Assembly (NCBI GenBank): GCA_937129145.1
Contig: CAKZMU010000069.1
Coordinates: 33,008 to 97,007 of the forward strand
Direction of reading: 5' to 3'
Length of the DNA stretch: 64,000 bases
DNA from: an uncultured Lacinutrix sp.
GTDB lineage: Bacteria > Bacteroidota > Bacteroidia > Flavobacteriales > Flavobacteriaceae
The notes under the pieces are model-generated. The model was not told the DNA's origin. It searched no databases and worked only from the letters and a program-made list of their open reading frames with translations. Within the stretch, counting starts at the first letter, position 1; the number at the start of each line of letters is the position of its first letter. This document shows positions 7,389-16,366 of the stretch, piece by piece. Both the position numbers and the translations under genes were made by a program.

Positions 7389-8183
7389 ATGTTAAAACTC
7401 ATAGGAATACCATACGACGCAAATTCTTCTTATAAAAGAGGGTCGGCTTTAGCCCCAAAACATATCCGATTAATGGATGAAGAAGGGTCGGCAAATAGAT
7501 ATTGTGAACATAGCAAAGAAATCATTGAAGGGAATAATTATAAAGATTGTGGCGATATAAAATTTACCGAAATTGATGCAGCCTTCGCCTATAGAAAAAT
7601 AAAAGAAACCATAAGTAAGGAATTGGAAGATGGAAGCAAAATAATAAGTTTTGGAGGCGACCATTCTATATCATTTCCTGTTATTGAAGCCTTTTTAGAA
7701 AAGCACTCAAACTTAAACGTGTTGCATTTGGATGCGCATGCCGATTTGTATGATAATTTTGAAAACAATCCGTATTCGCACGCATCGCCTTTTGCAAGAC
7801 TCATGGAAAAAGGCGCATTAAATTCATTGACGCAAGTTGGAATTAGAACCTTTAACACACATCAAAAAGAACAAGCAAAAAGGTTTGGTATTAAGGTCGT
7901 TGAAATGAAAGATTTTAATATGGATTTTATCAATGCGCTTGAAACGCCTTTATATGTGTCTTTAGATATTGATGTACTGGACCCTGCGTTTGCTCCAGGA
8001 ATTTCACACCATGAACCAGGAGGTATGAGTACAAGACAATTAATAGATGTGATTCAGCAAATAAAAGTTCCAATTGTAGGAGCAGATATAGTGGAGTTAA
8101 ACCCAAAACGAGATATAAATAATGTCACAGCAATGGTGGCTTATAAATTATTTAAGGAATTAGCCTCAAAAATGATAGATTAA
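7389..8183 (+). CDS. Arginase/agmatinase-family ureohydrolase
   Basis: The protein has 264 residues and is cytoplasmic. All binuclear-manganese motifs are present: FGGDHSIS, LDAHADLYD and SLDIDVLDPAFAPG, followed by the HEPGG loop. Ureohydrolases hydrolyse a guanidino compound (arginine, agmatine, guanidinobutyrate or formiminoglutamate) to urea or formamide. The HEPGG loop and overall length fit the arginase/agmatinase group, but the substrate cannot be fixed from sequence. The small zinc-knuckle gene follows 10 nt after its stop. A phased repeat upstream suggests dedicated control. Confidence 0.88.
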   Translation: MLKLIGIPYDANSSYKRGSALAPKHIRLMDEEGSANRYCEHSKEIIEGNNYKDCGDIKFTEIDAAFAYRKIKETISKELEDGSKIISFGGDHSISFPVIEAFLEKHSNLNVLHLDAHADLYDNFENNPYSHASPFARLMEKGALNSLTQVGIRTFNTHQKEQAKRFGIKVVEMKDFNMDFINALETPLYVSLDIDVLDPAFAPGISHHEPGGMSTRQLIDVIQQIKVPIVGADIVELNPKRDINNVTAMVAYKLFKELASKMID

Positions 8184-8193
8184 ATTTTAAAGT

Positions 8194-8544
8194 ATGAAAA
8201 GACAATGCCCAGAATGTGGTGATAAAATTGTAGGCCGCATAGATAAAAAGTTTTGTAGCGATGCTTGTCGAAACTCCTATAATAACAGAGTAAATAAAGA
8301 CAGTAAAAACTTAATACGCAATACAAATAATCGCTTACGTAAAAACTACAGAATCCTCGAAGAGTTGAATCCTAATCAAAAAACAAAAACCTCACGAGCT
8401 AAACTGATAGAAAAAGGATTTGATTTTAATTATTTTACAAGTATTTATACCACCAAAGCTGGAGCTATATATTACTTTGTGTATGACCAAGGATATTTAC
8501 CTTTAGATAACGATTATTATGCTTTGGTGAAGCGTGATTCGTAG
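8194..8544 (+). CDS. Conserved protein with N-terminal CxxC/CxxxC zinc knuckle
   Basis: The protein has 116 residues. It opens with CPECGDKIVGRIDKKFC and then SDACRNSYNNR, a four-cysteine zinc-binding treble clef or ribbon of the kind that caps nucleic-acid-binding proteins. The rest is basic (NNRLRKNYRILEEL) and ends in an aromatic beta region, YTTKAGAIYYFVYDQGYL. It is cytoplasmic by absence of a signal. It follows the ureohydrolase by 10 nt and is probably in its transcript. The family appears to be a Bacteroidota hypothetical; no role is known to me. Confidence 0.6.
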   Translation: MKRQCPECGDKIVGRIDKKFCSDACRNSYNNRVNKDSKNLIRNTNNRLRKNYRILEELNPNQKTKTSRAKLIEKGFDFNYFTSIYTTKAGAIYYFVYDQGYLPLDNDYYALVKRDS

Positions 8545-8602
8545 AATTTGTAACATTAGCATGAAACTATATACTAATATATTACACTTATAAACCATCA
8601 AC

Positions 8603-9310
8603 ATGCTACTAATTGCTGAAAAAGATTTAATGATAATTATTCCACTAATAATTGTAGTTGTTGGTTTAATTATATTCCTGTCGTATTACTTCTCTCAAAA
8701 ACAAGTGGTTTTAAGAAAATTATCTAAAATCCCTTTTAAACCTGCAACAGGGTTAAAAACTAGTGAACTTACAAAAGTGAGTGGTAAAGCACTGCACGTT
8801 AAAGAGCCTTTATTGGCACCTTTAAGCGGAAGAAAATGTGTGTTTTACACCATTAAAATTGAAAAACGTGTGAGTACAGGAAAAAGCTCACATTGGAAAA
8901 CCATTATAGATGAAGAAAAAGCACAAGAATTCTTTATTGATAATCGTGGCGATTATGTGATTGTTAGACCAACACAATCACCTAAAAATTATTTAAGCTA
9001 TTTAGTTAAAGATAAAAAAACATCGTCTGGAACATTTAACGACCCGACGCCAGAGTTTGAAACACTTTTAAAGCAATACAATATTGAACCTCAAAATCTT
9101 TTAGGTTTTAATAAATCACTTCGTTATAAGGAAGGCATTATTGAAATTGGCGAACAAATTACAGTTTCAGGGATCGCTAAATGGAAAACATTAAGCGAAC
9201 CAATTCCAGGATACAACTATTCTAAAATTGCCGAATTGATAAGCGAAGGAAAAGAAAAATTAATAATTACAGACTTACCTTTAAAATCTGAAAAAAGGAA
9301 TAGATTTTAA
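8603..9310 (+). CDS. Membrane-anchored GIDE-domain protein
   Basis: The protein has 235 residues. One transmembrane helix spans about residues 10-29 (IIIPLIIVVVGLIIFLSYYF). The soluble part carries the pattern VSGKALHVKEPLLAPLSGRKCVFYTIKIE, typical of the BAM/GIDE domain first named in the mitochondrial E3 ligase MULAN. Bacterial members lack the RING finger, and this one does too. The C-terminal half repeats the same beta-rich layout (ITVSGIAKWKTL). Its role in bacteria is unknown. It stands alone between short intergenic gaps; an alternative start is Met10. Confidence 0.7.
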   Translation: MLLIAEKDLMIIIPLIIVVVGLIIFLSYYFSQKQVVLRKLSKIPFKPATGLKTSELTKVSGKALHVKEPLLAPLSGRKCVFYTIKIEKRVSTGKSSHWKTIIDEEKAQEFFIDNRGDYVIVRPTQSPKNYLSYLVKDKKTSSGTFNDPTPEFETLLKQYNIEPQNLLGFNKSLRYKEGIIEIGEQITVSGIAKWKTLSEPIPGYNYSKIAELISEGKEKLIITDLPLKSEKRNRF

Positions 9311-9418
9311 ATTATTTACAAATAGATAACTTGACTTTAGGACTTTCTTACTAGCGTCTTTAGTGTGTTTCAAGTTGAATTTTCACTACTTTTATAAAAA
9401 CTAAGTAATTTTCCTAAA

Positions 9419-11737
9419 ATGATAAAAAAAGCAATTGCACTACTATTGTTAATTGTTGCTGTGTATTGGAGTTATTCAGCGATGATGCCCTCAAAAATTT
9501 CTGACTTAAATACCGATAAAAGTGCCTTTTCAACCGAAAGAGCGTTAGTTCACCTTAAAGAAATCTCTAAAGCACCACATTATGTTGGAAGCGATGCGCA
9601 TGAAAACGTAAGACATTATATCATTAACGAATTAGAACAGCTTGGTTTGGATGTCGAAATTCAAGAAAGTTTTTCTATGAGGGAATGGGGAAATTTATCC
9701 AAACCCAAAAACATCATTGCAAAAATAAAGGGAAGTGATAATACCAAAGCATTATTACTATTATCACATTATGATAGTGCACCACAAGCATCTTTAGGCG
9801 CAAGTGATGCTGGCTCTGGAGTGGTGACTATTCTTGAAGGTGTTAGAGCATTTATTAATAGTGGAAAGCAACCAAAAAACGATATTATTATCCTTATAAC
9901 TGATGCCGAAGAATTAGGACTTAATGGCGCAGATATTTTTGTAAATAAACATCCTTGGGCAAAAGATGTAGGTTTGGTGTTGAACTTTGAAGCTAGAGGA
10001 AGCGGTGGTCCTGCCGTAATGTGGCCAGAAACCAATGGAGGAAATGCAACACTTGTTGATGAGTTTGTAAAAGCAAATCCTCAATATCCAGTAGCATATT
10101 CCTTAATTTATAGTATTTATAAATTATTGCCTAACGATACTGATGCCACAAGATTTCGTGAAGATGGTGATATTGAAAGCTTCAACTTTGCATTTATAGA
10201 CGACCATTACGATTATCATACTGCTAACGATTCTTTCGAACGCTTAGATAGAAATACATTAGAGCATCAAGGGTCTTATTTAATGCCTTTGCTAAATCAT
10301 TTTTCTGATGCTGATTTAAGCAACCTAAAAAGTACTGAGGATAAAGTCTATTTTAATGTGCCATTATTTAAAACAATAACATACGATTATGCATTAATTT
10401 GGCCAATGCTAATAGTAGCTGTAATACTATTTATTGTACTTCTTTTTTACGGATTTAAAACGTCGAGATTAGCTAAAGGAGAGGTAATAAAAGGCTTTGC
10501 GCCTTTGTTACTTTCAATATTTGGCTGTTTAGTGGTTGGCTATATTCTTTGGGTAATCATTAAACTTTTAAACCCTCAGTATACCGAAATGCTACATAAG
10601 TTTACTTACAATGGTTACATTTACATTACGGCTTTTTGTTTGGTTGCTATTGGTGTTTGTGCATTTATTTACAGTAAATATTACAAAGAAAAAAACACCG
10701 CAAGTTTGCTGGTTGCTCCAATTGCAATTTGGCTTATAATATGTGCCTTGGTTGCACAGTATTTAGAAGGTGCTAGTTTCTTTATAATCCCTGTATATTT
10801 TGCATTAATTAGTTTATTTGTTCTTATAAAACAGGAAAAGCCAAGTCTATTATTAATGGCACTATTGTGCTTTCCGTTGTTATGGATTTTTAGTCCGTTT
10901 TTAAAGCTCTTTCCAGTAGCCTTAGGGTTTTTTATGAAGATAGGCTCAGTTTCAATGTCTGTTAAACTAGTGTCCATGTTGCTTATTGCCTTGATTTTTG
11001 GATTAATGATATCAATATTTGGATTCTTTAGGCATAAAAAACGTTGGTCGTACGTTTTATTTTTTATAGCATTTTGTTTTTTAGCTTCCGCACAATTCAA
11101 ATCTGGATTTAATGAAGAGCGACCAAAACCAAACAGCTTAGTATATGTTTTAGATGCTGATAATAACACCGCTAATTGGGCAACGTATGATAAAAAACTT
11201 GATGCTTGGACTAAGAATTTTATTGATGATGAAGCTGATTCTAGTAAAGAGAAAAATACGTTTAGTAGTAAATATAATTCTGGGTTTACCTACACAAAAA
11301 ATACTGAAGCTAAACAAATTCCGCAATCAAAAATTAATATTCACAAAGACACTATAATTAATGATTTGCGCCATATTAATATGTCTATCATGCAACAAAG
11401 ACGTATAAATAGGTTCGATGTTTATGCTGATAAAGATTTAAAGTTCAAGGATTTTGAAGCAAATGGTATTAAAGTGCCAAAAGGAAAAGAAGGGTTCGCT
11501 TATGAAAATAGATGGAGCACAAGGTTGTTTAGCTATTTCGTGTCTGATAACGATTCTTTAAACTTGAATTTTACAGTTCCTAAAAACCAAAAAACACAGC
11601 TTAAAATTTATGAAGCCTCTTTTGATTTGTTGTCAAATGAATTATTTACTGTGCCAGAGAGAACAAAAGATATGATACCAAAACCATTTATTTTAAACGA
11701 CGCAATTATAGTTGCCAGAACGATAGATATTAACTAA
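9419..11737 (+). CDS. M28 family zinc aminopeptidase with polytopic membrane domain
   Basis: The protein has 772 residues. An N-terminal signal anchor (residues 4-22) precedes an M28 domain with the metal ligands His117 (LLLSHYDSAP), Asp130 (GASDAGSG), Glu164/165 (TDAEELGL), Glu191 (NFEARGSGG) and His267 (DDHYDYHTANDS). From about 335 to 560 there are several membrane helices. A periplasmic beta-rich tail completes the protein. This layout resembles ER metallopeptidase 1 (FXNA). The peptidase domain should face the periplasm and trim peptides. All catalytic residues are kept. It is flanked by short non-coding gaps and is probably monocistronic. Confidence 0.88.
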   Translation: MIKKAIALLLLIVAVYWSYSAMMPSKISDLNTDKSAFSTERALVHLKEISKAPHYVGSDAHENVRHYIINELEQLGLDVEIQESFSMREWGNLSKPKNIIAKIKGSDNTKALLLLSHYDSAPQASLGASDAGSGVVTILEGVRAFINSGKQPKNDIIILITDAEELGLNGADIFVNKHPWAKDVGLVLNFEARGSGGPAVMWPETNGGNATLVDEFVKANPQYPVAYSLIYSIYKLLPNDTDATRFREDGDIESFNFAFIDDHYDYHTANDSFERLDRNTLEHQGSYLMPLLNHFSDADLSNLKSTEDKVYFNVPLFKTITYDYALIWPMLIVAVILFIVLLFYGFKTSRLAKGEVIKGFAPLLLSIFGCLVVGYILWVIIKLLNPQYTEMLHKFTYNGYIYITAFCLVAIGVCAFIYSKYYKEKNTASLLVAPIAIWLIICALVAQYLEGASFFIIPVYFALISLFVLIKQEKPSLLLMALLCFPLLWIFSPFLKLFPVALGFFMKIGSVSMSVKLVSMLLIALIFGLMISIFGFFRHKKRWSYVLFFIAFCFLASAQFKSGFNEERPKPNSLVYVLDADNNTANWATYDKKLDAWTKNFIDDEADSSKEKNTFSSKYNSGFTYTKNTEAKQIPQSKINIHKDTIINDLRHINMSIMQQRRINRFDVYADKDLKFKDFEANGIKVPKGKEGFAYENRWSTRLFSYFVSDNDSLNLNFTVPKNQKTQLKIYEASFDLLSNELFTVPERTKDMIPKPFILNDAIIVARTIDIN

Positions 11738-11777
11738 AATTTAGTCTTTGGCATACCTATTGTTTCGGTTAATTGTT

Positions 11778-11785
11778 TAGTTTTG
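11778..11785 (+). promoter_or_regulatory. Putative -7 element of the exported TPR gene
   Basis: TAGTTTTG matches TAnnTTTG 19 bp before the ATG at 11805. A suitably spaced -33 element is not clear. Confidence 0.4.
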
Positions 11786-11804
11786 AACCTTTAAATAAAT
11801 AGAC

Positions 11805-12512
11805 ATGAAAAAAGTTATAGGAATTTTATTAGTACTAGTTGCATTTCAAGCGAGTGCGCAAACTAATTCTGAGTTATTAAAGCATTATGAAGCATATTAT
11901 GCTCAAATGAAAACTCAAGGAGATATGCAAGGCGTGGTTAATGCCTTAACACACTTAAATATATTATCGCCTAATCAAGCTAGATTAGACACATTAGCAG
12001 TGTTATATATGAATGGAGGTAAGCATATGCAAGCTCTTAATACTATTGGTTTCGATAGTAACCCAAATGATTCTAATATGGCAGTTGAGGTGAAAGCAGT
12101 TAGTTTAAAAGCGTTGAATGAACCACAAAGAGCATTGGTTCACTTTGAGGAACTTTTTAAAAGAGCACCTAATGTTATGATTGCTTACGAAATAGCAGAC
12201 CTTAAAATTCAAGTAAATGATATTGCTGGTGCAACAGTGCAGATAGAATATGGTATTGCTAATTCCAAACCTGATGAAATGCGTGCATATTACGATTCTC
12301 AAACACCTTATCAGGTACCTGCAAAAGCTGCATTTTTATATTTAAAGGGATTGGCAAAATATAAATTGAATCAAAATGATGTGGACGGAGCTATGGTGTT
12401 ACTAGATGAAGCCATTGCACTAGCACCAAATTTTAATATTGCTCTTGTTAGTAAAAAAGCTTTGGAAGCTATAAAAAATCCACCTCCACCACCAATAAAA
12501 AAAGATAATTAG
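11805..12512 (+). CDS. Exported TPR-like protein
   Basis: The protein has 235 residues with a signal peptide ending ASAQ at about residue 19. The body is a run of helix pairs with TPR-like spacing: AVEVKAVSLKALNEPQRALVHFEELFKRAPN, and near the C-terminus AFLYLKGLAKYKLNQNDVDGAMVLLDEAIALAPN. TPR solenoids bind partner peptides. The partner is unknown. It ends in a proline run (PPPPPIKK). A strong terminator follows directly, and the neighbouring M13 peptidase is convergent. Confidence 0.7.
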   Translation: MKKVIGILLVLVAFQASAQTNSELLKHYEAYYAQMKTQGDMQGVVNALTHLNILSPNQARLDTLAVLYMNGGKHMQALNTIGFDSNPNDSNMAVEVKAVSLKALNEPQRALVHFEELFKRAPNVMIAYEIADLKIQVNDIAGATVQIEYGIANSKPDEMRAYYDSQTPYQVPAKAAFLYLKGLAKYKLNQNDVDGAMVLLDEAIALAPNFNIALVSKKALEAIKNPPPPPIKKDN

Positions 12513-12525
12513 AATATAACTAGTA

Positions 12526-12558
12526 TAAAAAAAGCAGCTTATTAAGCTGCTTTTTTTA
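12526..12558. terminator. Bidirectional rho-independent terminator
   Basis: Perfect stem GCAGCTTA/TAAGCTGC flanked by seven A on the left and seven T on the right. It lies between the convergent TPR and M13 genes. Confidence 0.9.
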
Positions 12559-12577
12559 TACGTTTTATTGTGGTTTT

Positions 12578-14641
12578 TTACCAAATACGTACACGTTGTT
12601 CAGGAGCTAACCACATTTTATCTCCTTCTTTAATATCAAAAGCTTCATAGAATGCATCAATATTTTTTAAAGGTTGAATTGCTCTATTTAGCCCTGGAGA
12701 ATGAGTGTCTGTTTTAATTTGAGTTCTTAAAGCATCTTCTCTAATTAATGTTCTCCAAACAGTTGCCCAAGACATAAAGAAACGTTGCTCTGCTGTAAAG
12801 CCATCTATATCATCTGGTCTCCCATTCCTTTCAAAACTAAGCTGTAAACCATCATAAGCACCAAGTAAACCACCTAAATCTCCAATATTTTCTCCAAGTG
12901 TATATTTACCATTTATATTTACACCTTCAAGAACTTCGATAGCACTATATTGATCTGCAAGGGCATCTCCTCTTTTTGTGAATTCTTCTAAATCTTTAGA
13001 TGTCCACCAATTTTTTAAGTTTCCATCTCCATCATAACGTGAACCAGAATCATCAAAGGCATGCGAAATTTCATGACCAATAACAGCACCTATACCTCCA
13101 TAATTAACAGCATCATCAGCTGTGTAATTGTAAAAAGGAGGTTGTAAAATTGCTGCAGGAAATACTATTTCGTTGTTTACTGGATTAAAATAAGCGTTTA
13201 CCATTTGTGGTGGCATTCCCCATTCGCTTTTATCTATTGGCTCATCTATTTCTGCTAAATTTTTATCTAGTGACCATTTTCCAACAGCCATCATATTTTC
13301 TGCAAAAGTGTTTCCTTCTTTTACCATTAACTCTGAATAATCTTCCCATTCATCTGGATAAGCAATTTTTACTGTAAACTTGTTCAGTTTTTCAACAGCT
13401 TTGGTTTTTGTGCTATCACTCATCCAATCTAGCTTTTGAATTCTATTTTGAAAAGCTTTAATAACATCTGCTATCATTGTTTCAGCTTTTTCTTTAGCTT
13501 CTGGAGGGAATTTTGCTTCAACATATAATTGTCCAATAGCTTCTCCAACTGTTCCAGTAACTGTCTGTAAGGCTCTTTCTTCAGCAGGACGCATAGCTTT
13601 TGCACCTCTCATTGTCTTGGCATAAAAATTCCAATTTGCTTTTTCCATATCTGTAGTTAAAAATCCTGAAACAGATCTAAGCGTACTCCACGTCATAAGG
13701 GTTTTTATATCTTCAATTGATGTAGTTGTTAAAAACTCATCTAGAGCTTTCATGTATTTAGGTTCCATGACATTTACTCTAGTTATAGTTTTAGTTATCC
13801 CCATATCTTTCATGAATTTATTCCAATTAATTGATGGAGTTAATTCTTGCAATTCGGTAACCGACATAGGATTATATCTATTACGAGCATCTCTTCTTGC
13901 TACTTTGTCCAGTCTAGGTTCTGCTAACTGTGTTTCTAAGGCTAAAATCCTCTCAGCACTAGATTTTGAAGTAGCTTCATCATAATTAATAAATTGTAGC
14001 ATCTCTGAAACGAAGTCAAGATATTGAGCTCTTATTTTTTTAGAATTATCATCTTCATCTAAATAATAATCTCTCGATAGTCCAAGACCTCCAGAAACAA
14101 CCCAGGCCATATTCATAGAGCTATCATTATAATCTGGACCAGCACCTATCCCAGTAAAAGGAGAATCAACGCCTAAGGTTGTTGCTAATACAGTTTGCAT
14201 ATCGTTAAGATTATTGATGCCATTAATTGCATCTAACAAAGGTTGAAGAGGCTTAATACCAGCTTCATCTCTAGCTACGGTATCTAGTTTTGTTTCAAAA
14301 ATTAATAAAGCTTTCTTTTGGTCTGTTCCTTCTGCATATTTGCCAAGTTCTTTAGATGTTTTAATAATCTTTAGGACATCCTCATCGGTTGATTTACTCA
14401 ATACACCAAATCCACCCCAACGAGTTCTATCGTCTGGAATAACATTGGTTTTCATCCAATTACCATTTACGTAATTGTAAAAATCGTCTTTAGGGCTTAC
14501 ATCTTTATCCATGTTTTCAAGGATAATTCCTGGAATTTTTTCTGCTTCAGCAGTGTCATTTTTTGCATCTTCTTTACAAGCCATAAGCCCAATAAAGGCA
14601 AACATAGTTGCAAAAAGCAATTTAATTTGATTGATTTTCAT
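12578..14641 (-). CDS. M13 (neprilysin/PepO) family zinc endopeptidase, lipoprotein
   Basis: The protein has 687 residues. The lipobox FIGLMAC puts a lipidated Cys at residue 22, so it is anchored in a membrane facing the periplasm or the surface. The M13 N-terminal domain covers about 45-430. The catalytic domain carries GHEISHAFDDSG (HEISH at 523-527), the third ligand in ENIGDLGG (584-588) and the substrate-binding NAYFNPVNNEIVFPA. The length matches bacterial M13 enzymes (650-700), and no residue is missing. It cleaves short peptides. It is one of several exported peptidases in this segment and is separated from its neighbours by gaps of over 60 nt. Confidence 0.95.
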   Translation of the reverse strand: MKINQIKLLFATMFAFIGLMACKEDAKNDTAEAEKIPGIILENMDKDVSPKDDFYNYVNGNWMKTNVIPDDRTRWGGFGVLSKSTDEDVLKIIKTSKELGKYAEGTDQKKALLIFETKLDTVARDEAGIKPLQPLLDAINGINNLNDMQTVLATTLGVDSPFTGIGAGPDYNDSSMNMAWVVSGGLGLSRDYYLDEDDNSKKIRAQYLDFVSEMLQFINYDEATSKSSAERILALETQLAEPRLDKVARRDARNRYNPMSVTELQELTPSINWNKFMKDMGITKTITRVNVMEPKYMKALDEFLTTTSIEDIKTLMTWSTLRSVSGFLTTDMEKANWNFYAKTMRGAKAMRPAEERALQTVTGTVGEAIGQLYVEAKFPPEAKEKAETMIADVIKAFQNRIQKLDWMSDSTKTKAVEKLNKFTVKIAYPDEWEDYSELMVKEGNTFAENMMAVGKWSLDKNLAEIDEPIDKSEWGMPPQMVNAYFNPVNNEIVFPAAILQPPFYNYTADDAVNYGGIGAVIGHEISHAFDDSGSRYDGDGNLKNWWTSKDLEEFTKRGDALADQYSAIEVLEGVNINGKYTLGENIGDLGGLLGAYDGLQLSFERNGRPDDIDGFTAEQRFFMSWATVWRTLIREDALRTQIKTDTHSPGLNRAIQPLKNIDAFYEAFDIKEGDKMWLAPEQRVRIW

Positions 14642-14756
14642 CTTGTTTAGTATTTATTTAGTGTACAATTTACTTATTATTTAGAAGCCTAAAAACTTTT
14701 TTTGTTACAGGATTATCAAAATTTAACTTTTAAAGGGGTAATAGTTAGTGGTGAAT

Positions 14757-15293
14757 TTATGGCTTAATAATTTGTTGCGAAGCTTTTTCAATAATCTTAT
14801 TTATTTGGTAAATACAGTTGTTATAAGCTAAAAGAAGGTTTTCTATATCTTGTATAACCGCTTCTTTTGATGAACTTTCTAGATTTATGGTTTCATCTAG
14901 TTTGAGCATTGCAGTTTCTAATACCGAAAGACGCACGATAATTGATGAGCTATTTAAGCTTTCTGGAATATCATTTTTAACATCAGTAATAAGTGCTTGA
15001 AGAATGGTTTTATCGTCTTTAAAAAATGAAATTTTCCCATCTTTTAGGTTATTAATTTCTGTACTTAAATCATTAAATTTTGTCCAGTTAGTAGCTTCTT
15101 TTTTTGCTAAGTCGCTTAAAACAAACTCGGTAAACTTGATGTCTTTTATATCTTGAGAGGTGATTTTGGTGAATTTGTTTTGCGATTCTTGGTTAGTAGC
15201 CAAAGTTTCATTTTCATTGTTCTTACATTGAATATTAAAAAGCAATATTGCTAACAATGTGAAACGAAAATAAACGGAATGTAATCTAAACAT
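14757..15293 (-). CDS. Hypothetical helical lipoprotein
   Basis: The protein has 178 residues from the ATG at 15293 (MFRLHSVYFRFTLLAILLF). Seven codons upstream add another Met but dilute the signal sequence. The signal ends at a probable lipobox, LLFNIQC. The mature part is acidic and helical (DIKFTEFVLSDLAKKEATNW ...; AVIQDIENLLLAYNNCIYQ), with no recognised domain. It lies between an exported peptidase and the divergent threonine dehydrogenase. I do not recognise the family. Confidence 0.6.
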   Translation of the reverse strand: MFRLHSVYFRFTLLAILLFNIQCKNNENETLATNQESQNKFTKITSQDIKDIKFTEFVLSDLAKKEATNWTKFNDLSTEINNLKDGKISFFKDDKTILQALITDVKNDIPESLNSSSIIVRLSVLETAMLKLDETINLESSSKEAVIQDIENLLLAYNNCIYQINKIIEKASQQIIKP

Positions 15294-15384
15294 AAAAACA
15301 AAACTTAAAATCACACAAATATATTGCTAAAGCAGCATTGTAAAAAGTTTTTATCTTATTTTCATTCAATGCTAAAAAACTTGT

Positions 15385-15392
15385 TATTTTTG
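15385..15392 (+). promoter_or_regulatory. Putative -7 element of the threonine dehydrogenase promoter
   Basis: TATTTTTG is an exact TAnnTTTG match 20 bp before the ATG at 15413. No convincing -33 element is seen. Confidence 0.45.
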
Positions 15393-15412
15393 ATGACGAC
15401 TAAAGTTGAATA

Positions 15413-16366
15413 ATGGTATCAAAAATTTTAATCATTGGAGCCTGTGGGCAAATAGGTTCTGAATTGACCAATAAATTAAGAGCAGAACTTGGTGTAAACA
15501 ATGTTATTGCTAGTGATATTAGAGAGAGTAATGTGGAACTTGTAGCCTCTGGTCCATTTGAAATTATTGATGCAAAAAACTTAGACCAAATTAGTGATTG
15601 TGTTAAAAAGTATGACATTAATACGGTTTATTTAATGGCAGCTTTGTTGAGTGCAACTGGAGAAAAATATCCTGAAAAAGCATGGAATTTGAATATGGAA
15701 TCTTTGTTAAATGTGCTTAATTTGGCAAAAGAAAGACTGATTGATAAAGTATTTTGGCCATCAAGCATTGCTGTTTTTGGACCGACTACTCCAAAAGTAA
15801 ATACACCACAAAAAACCATTATGGAGCCAACAACGGTGTATGGAATTACCAAACAAGTTGGCGAACGATGGTGTGAGTATTATCATAATAATTATGGTGT
15901 TGATGTTAGGAGCCTTAGATATCCAGGTATTATTAGTTGGAAAACCTTACCAGGTGGAGGTACTACCGATTATGCTATAGAAATTTTCCATAAAGCCATT
16001 AAAGATGGTCATTACAATTGTTTTTTAACTGAAAATACAGCATTGCCAATGATGTATATGGAAGATGCGGTTAAAGCAACTTTGGATATTATGGAGGCAG
16101 ATGCAGAAGATGTAAAAATCAGGTCGTCTTATAATTTATCGGCAATAAGTTTTACGCCCAAAGAGTTAGCTTTAGAAATCACCAAACAACTCCCAGAATT
16201 CACCATTAGTTACAAACCAGATTTTAGACAAAAAATTGCTGATTCTTGGCCTAGTTCTATAGATGATAGTTCAGCAAGAGGCGATTGGAATTGGAATCAT
16301 TCTTACGATTTAGAAGCCATTACCAAAGAGATGTTACTACAATTAAGAGAAAAAGCTGTTTCTTAG
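15413..16366 (+). CDS. SDR/GalE-type L-threonine 3-dehydrogenase
   Basis: The protein has 317 residues and is cytoplasmic. The Rossmann motif is ILIIGACGQIGSEL. The active site is SSIAVFGPTTP with YGITK supplying Tyr and Lys. PGIISWKTLPGGGTTDYA is characteristic of the short-chain threonine dehydrogenases as opposed to sugar epimerases. The enzyme oxidises L-threonine to 2-amino-3-oxobutyrate with NAD, which a ligase then splits to glycine and acetyl-CoA; that ligase is not in the window. The stop overlaps the stop of the convergent M24 gene by 4 nt (16363-16366), so there is no room for an intervening terminator. Confidence 0.88.
   Translation: MVSKILIIGACGQIGSELTNKLRAELGVNNVIASDIRESNVELVASGPFEIIDAKNLDQISDCVKKYDINTVYLMAALLSATGEKYPEKAWNLNMESLLNVLNLAKERLIDKVFWPSSIAVFGPTTPKVNTPQKTIMEPTTVYGITKQVGERWCEYYHNNYGVDVRSLRYPGIISWKTLPGGGTTDYAIEIFHKAIKDGHYNCFLTENTALPMMYMEDAVKATLDIMEADAEDVKIRSSYNLSAISFTPKELALEITKQLPEFTISYKPDFRQKIADSWPSSIDDSSARGDWNWNHSYDLEAITKEMLLQLREKAVS

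Noticed and set aside
10681..11169. 162-codon ORF antisense to the M28 peptidase
   Set aside because: It lies fully opposite a strong membrane-domain coding region. Its composition is the complement of hydrophobic codons and it shows no domain.
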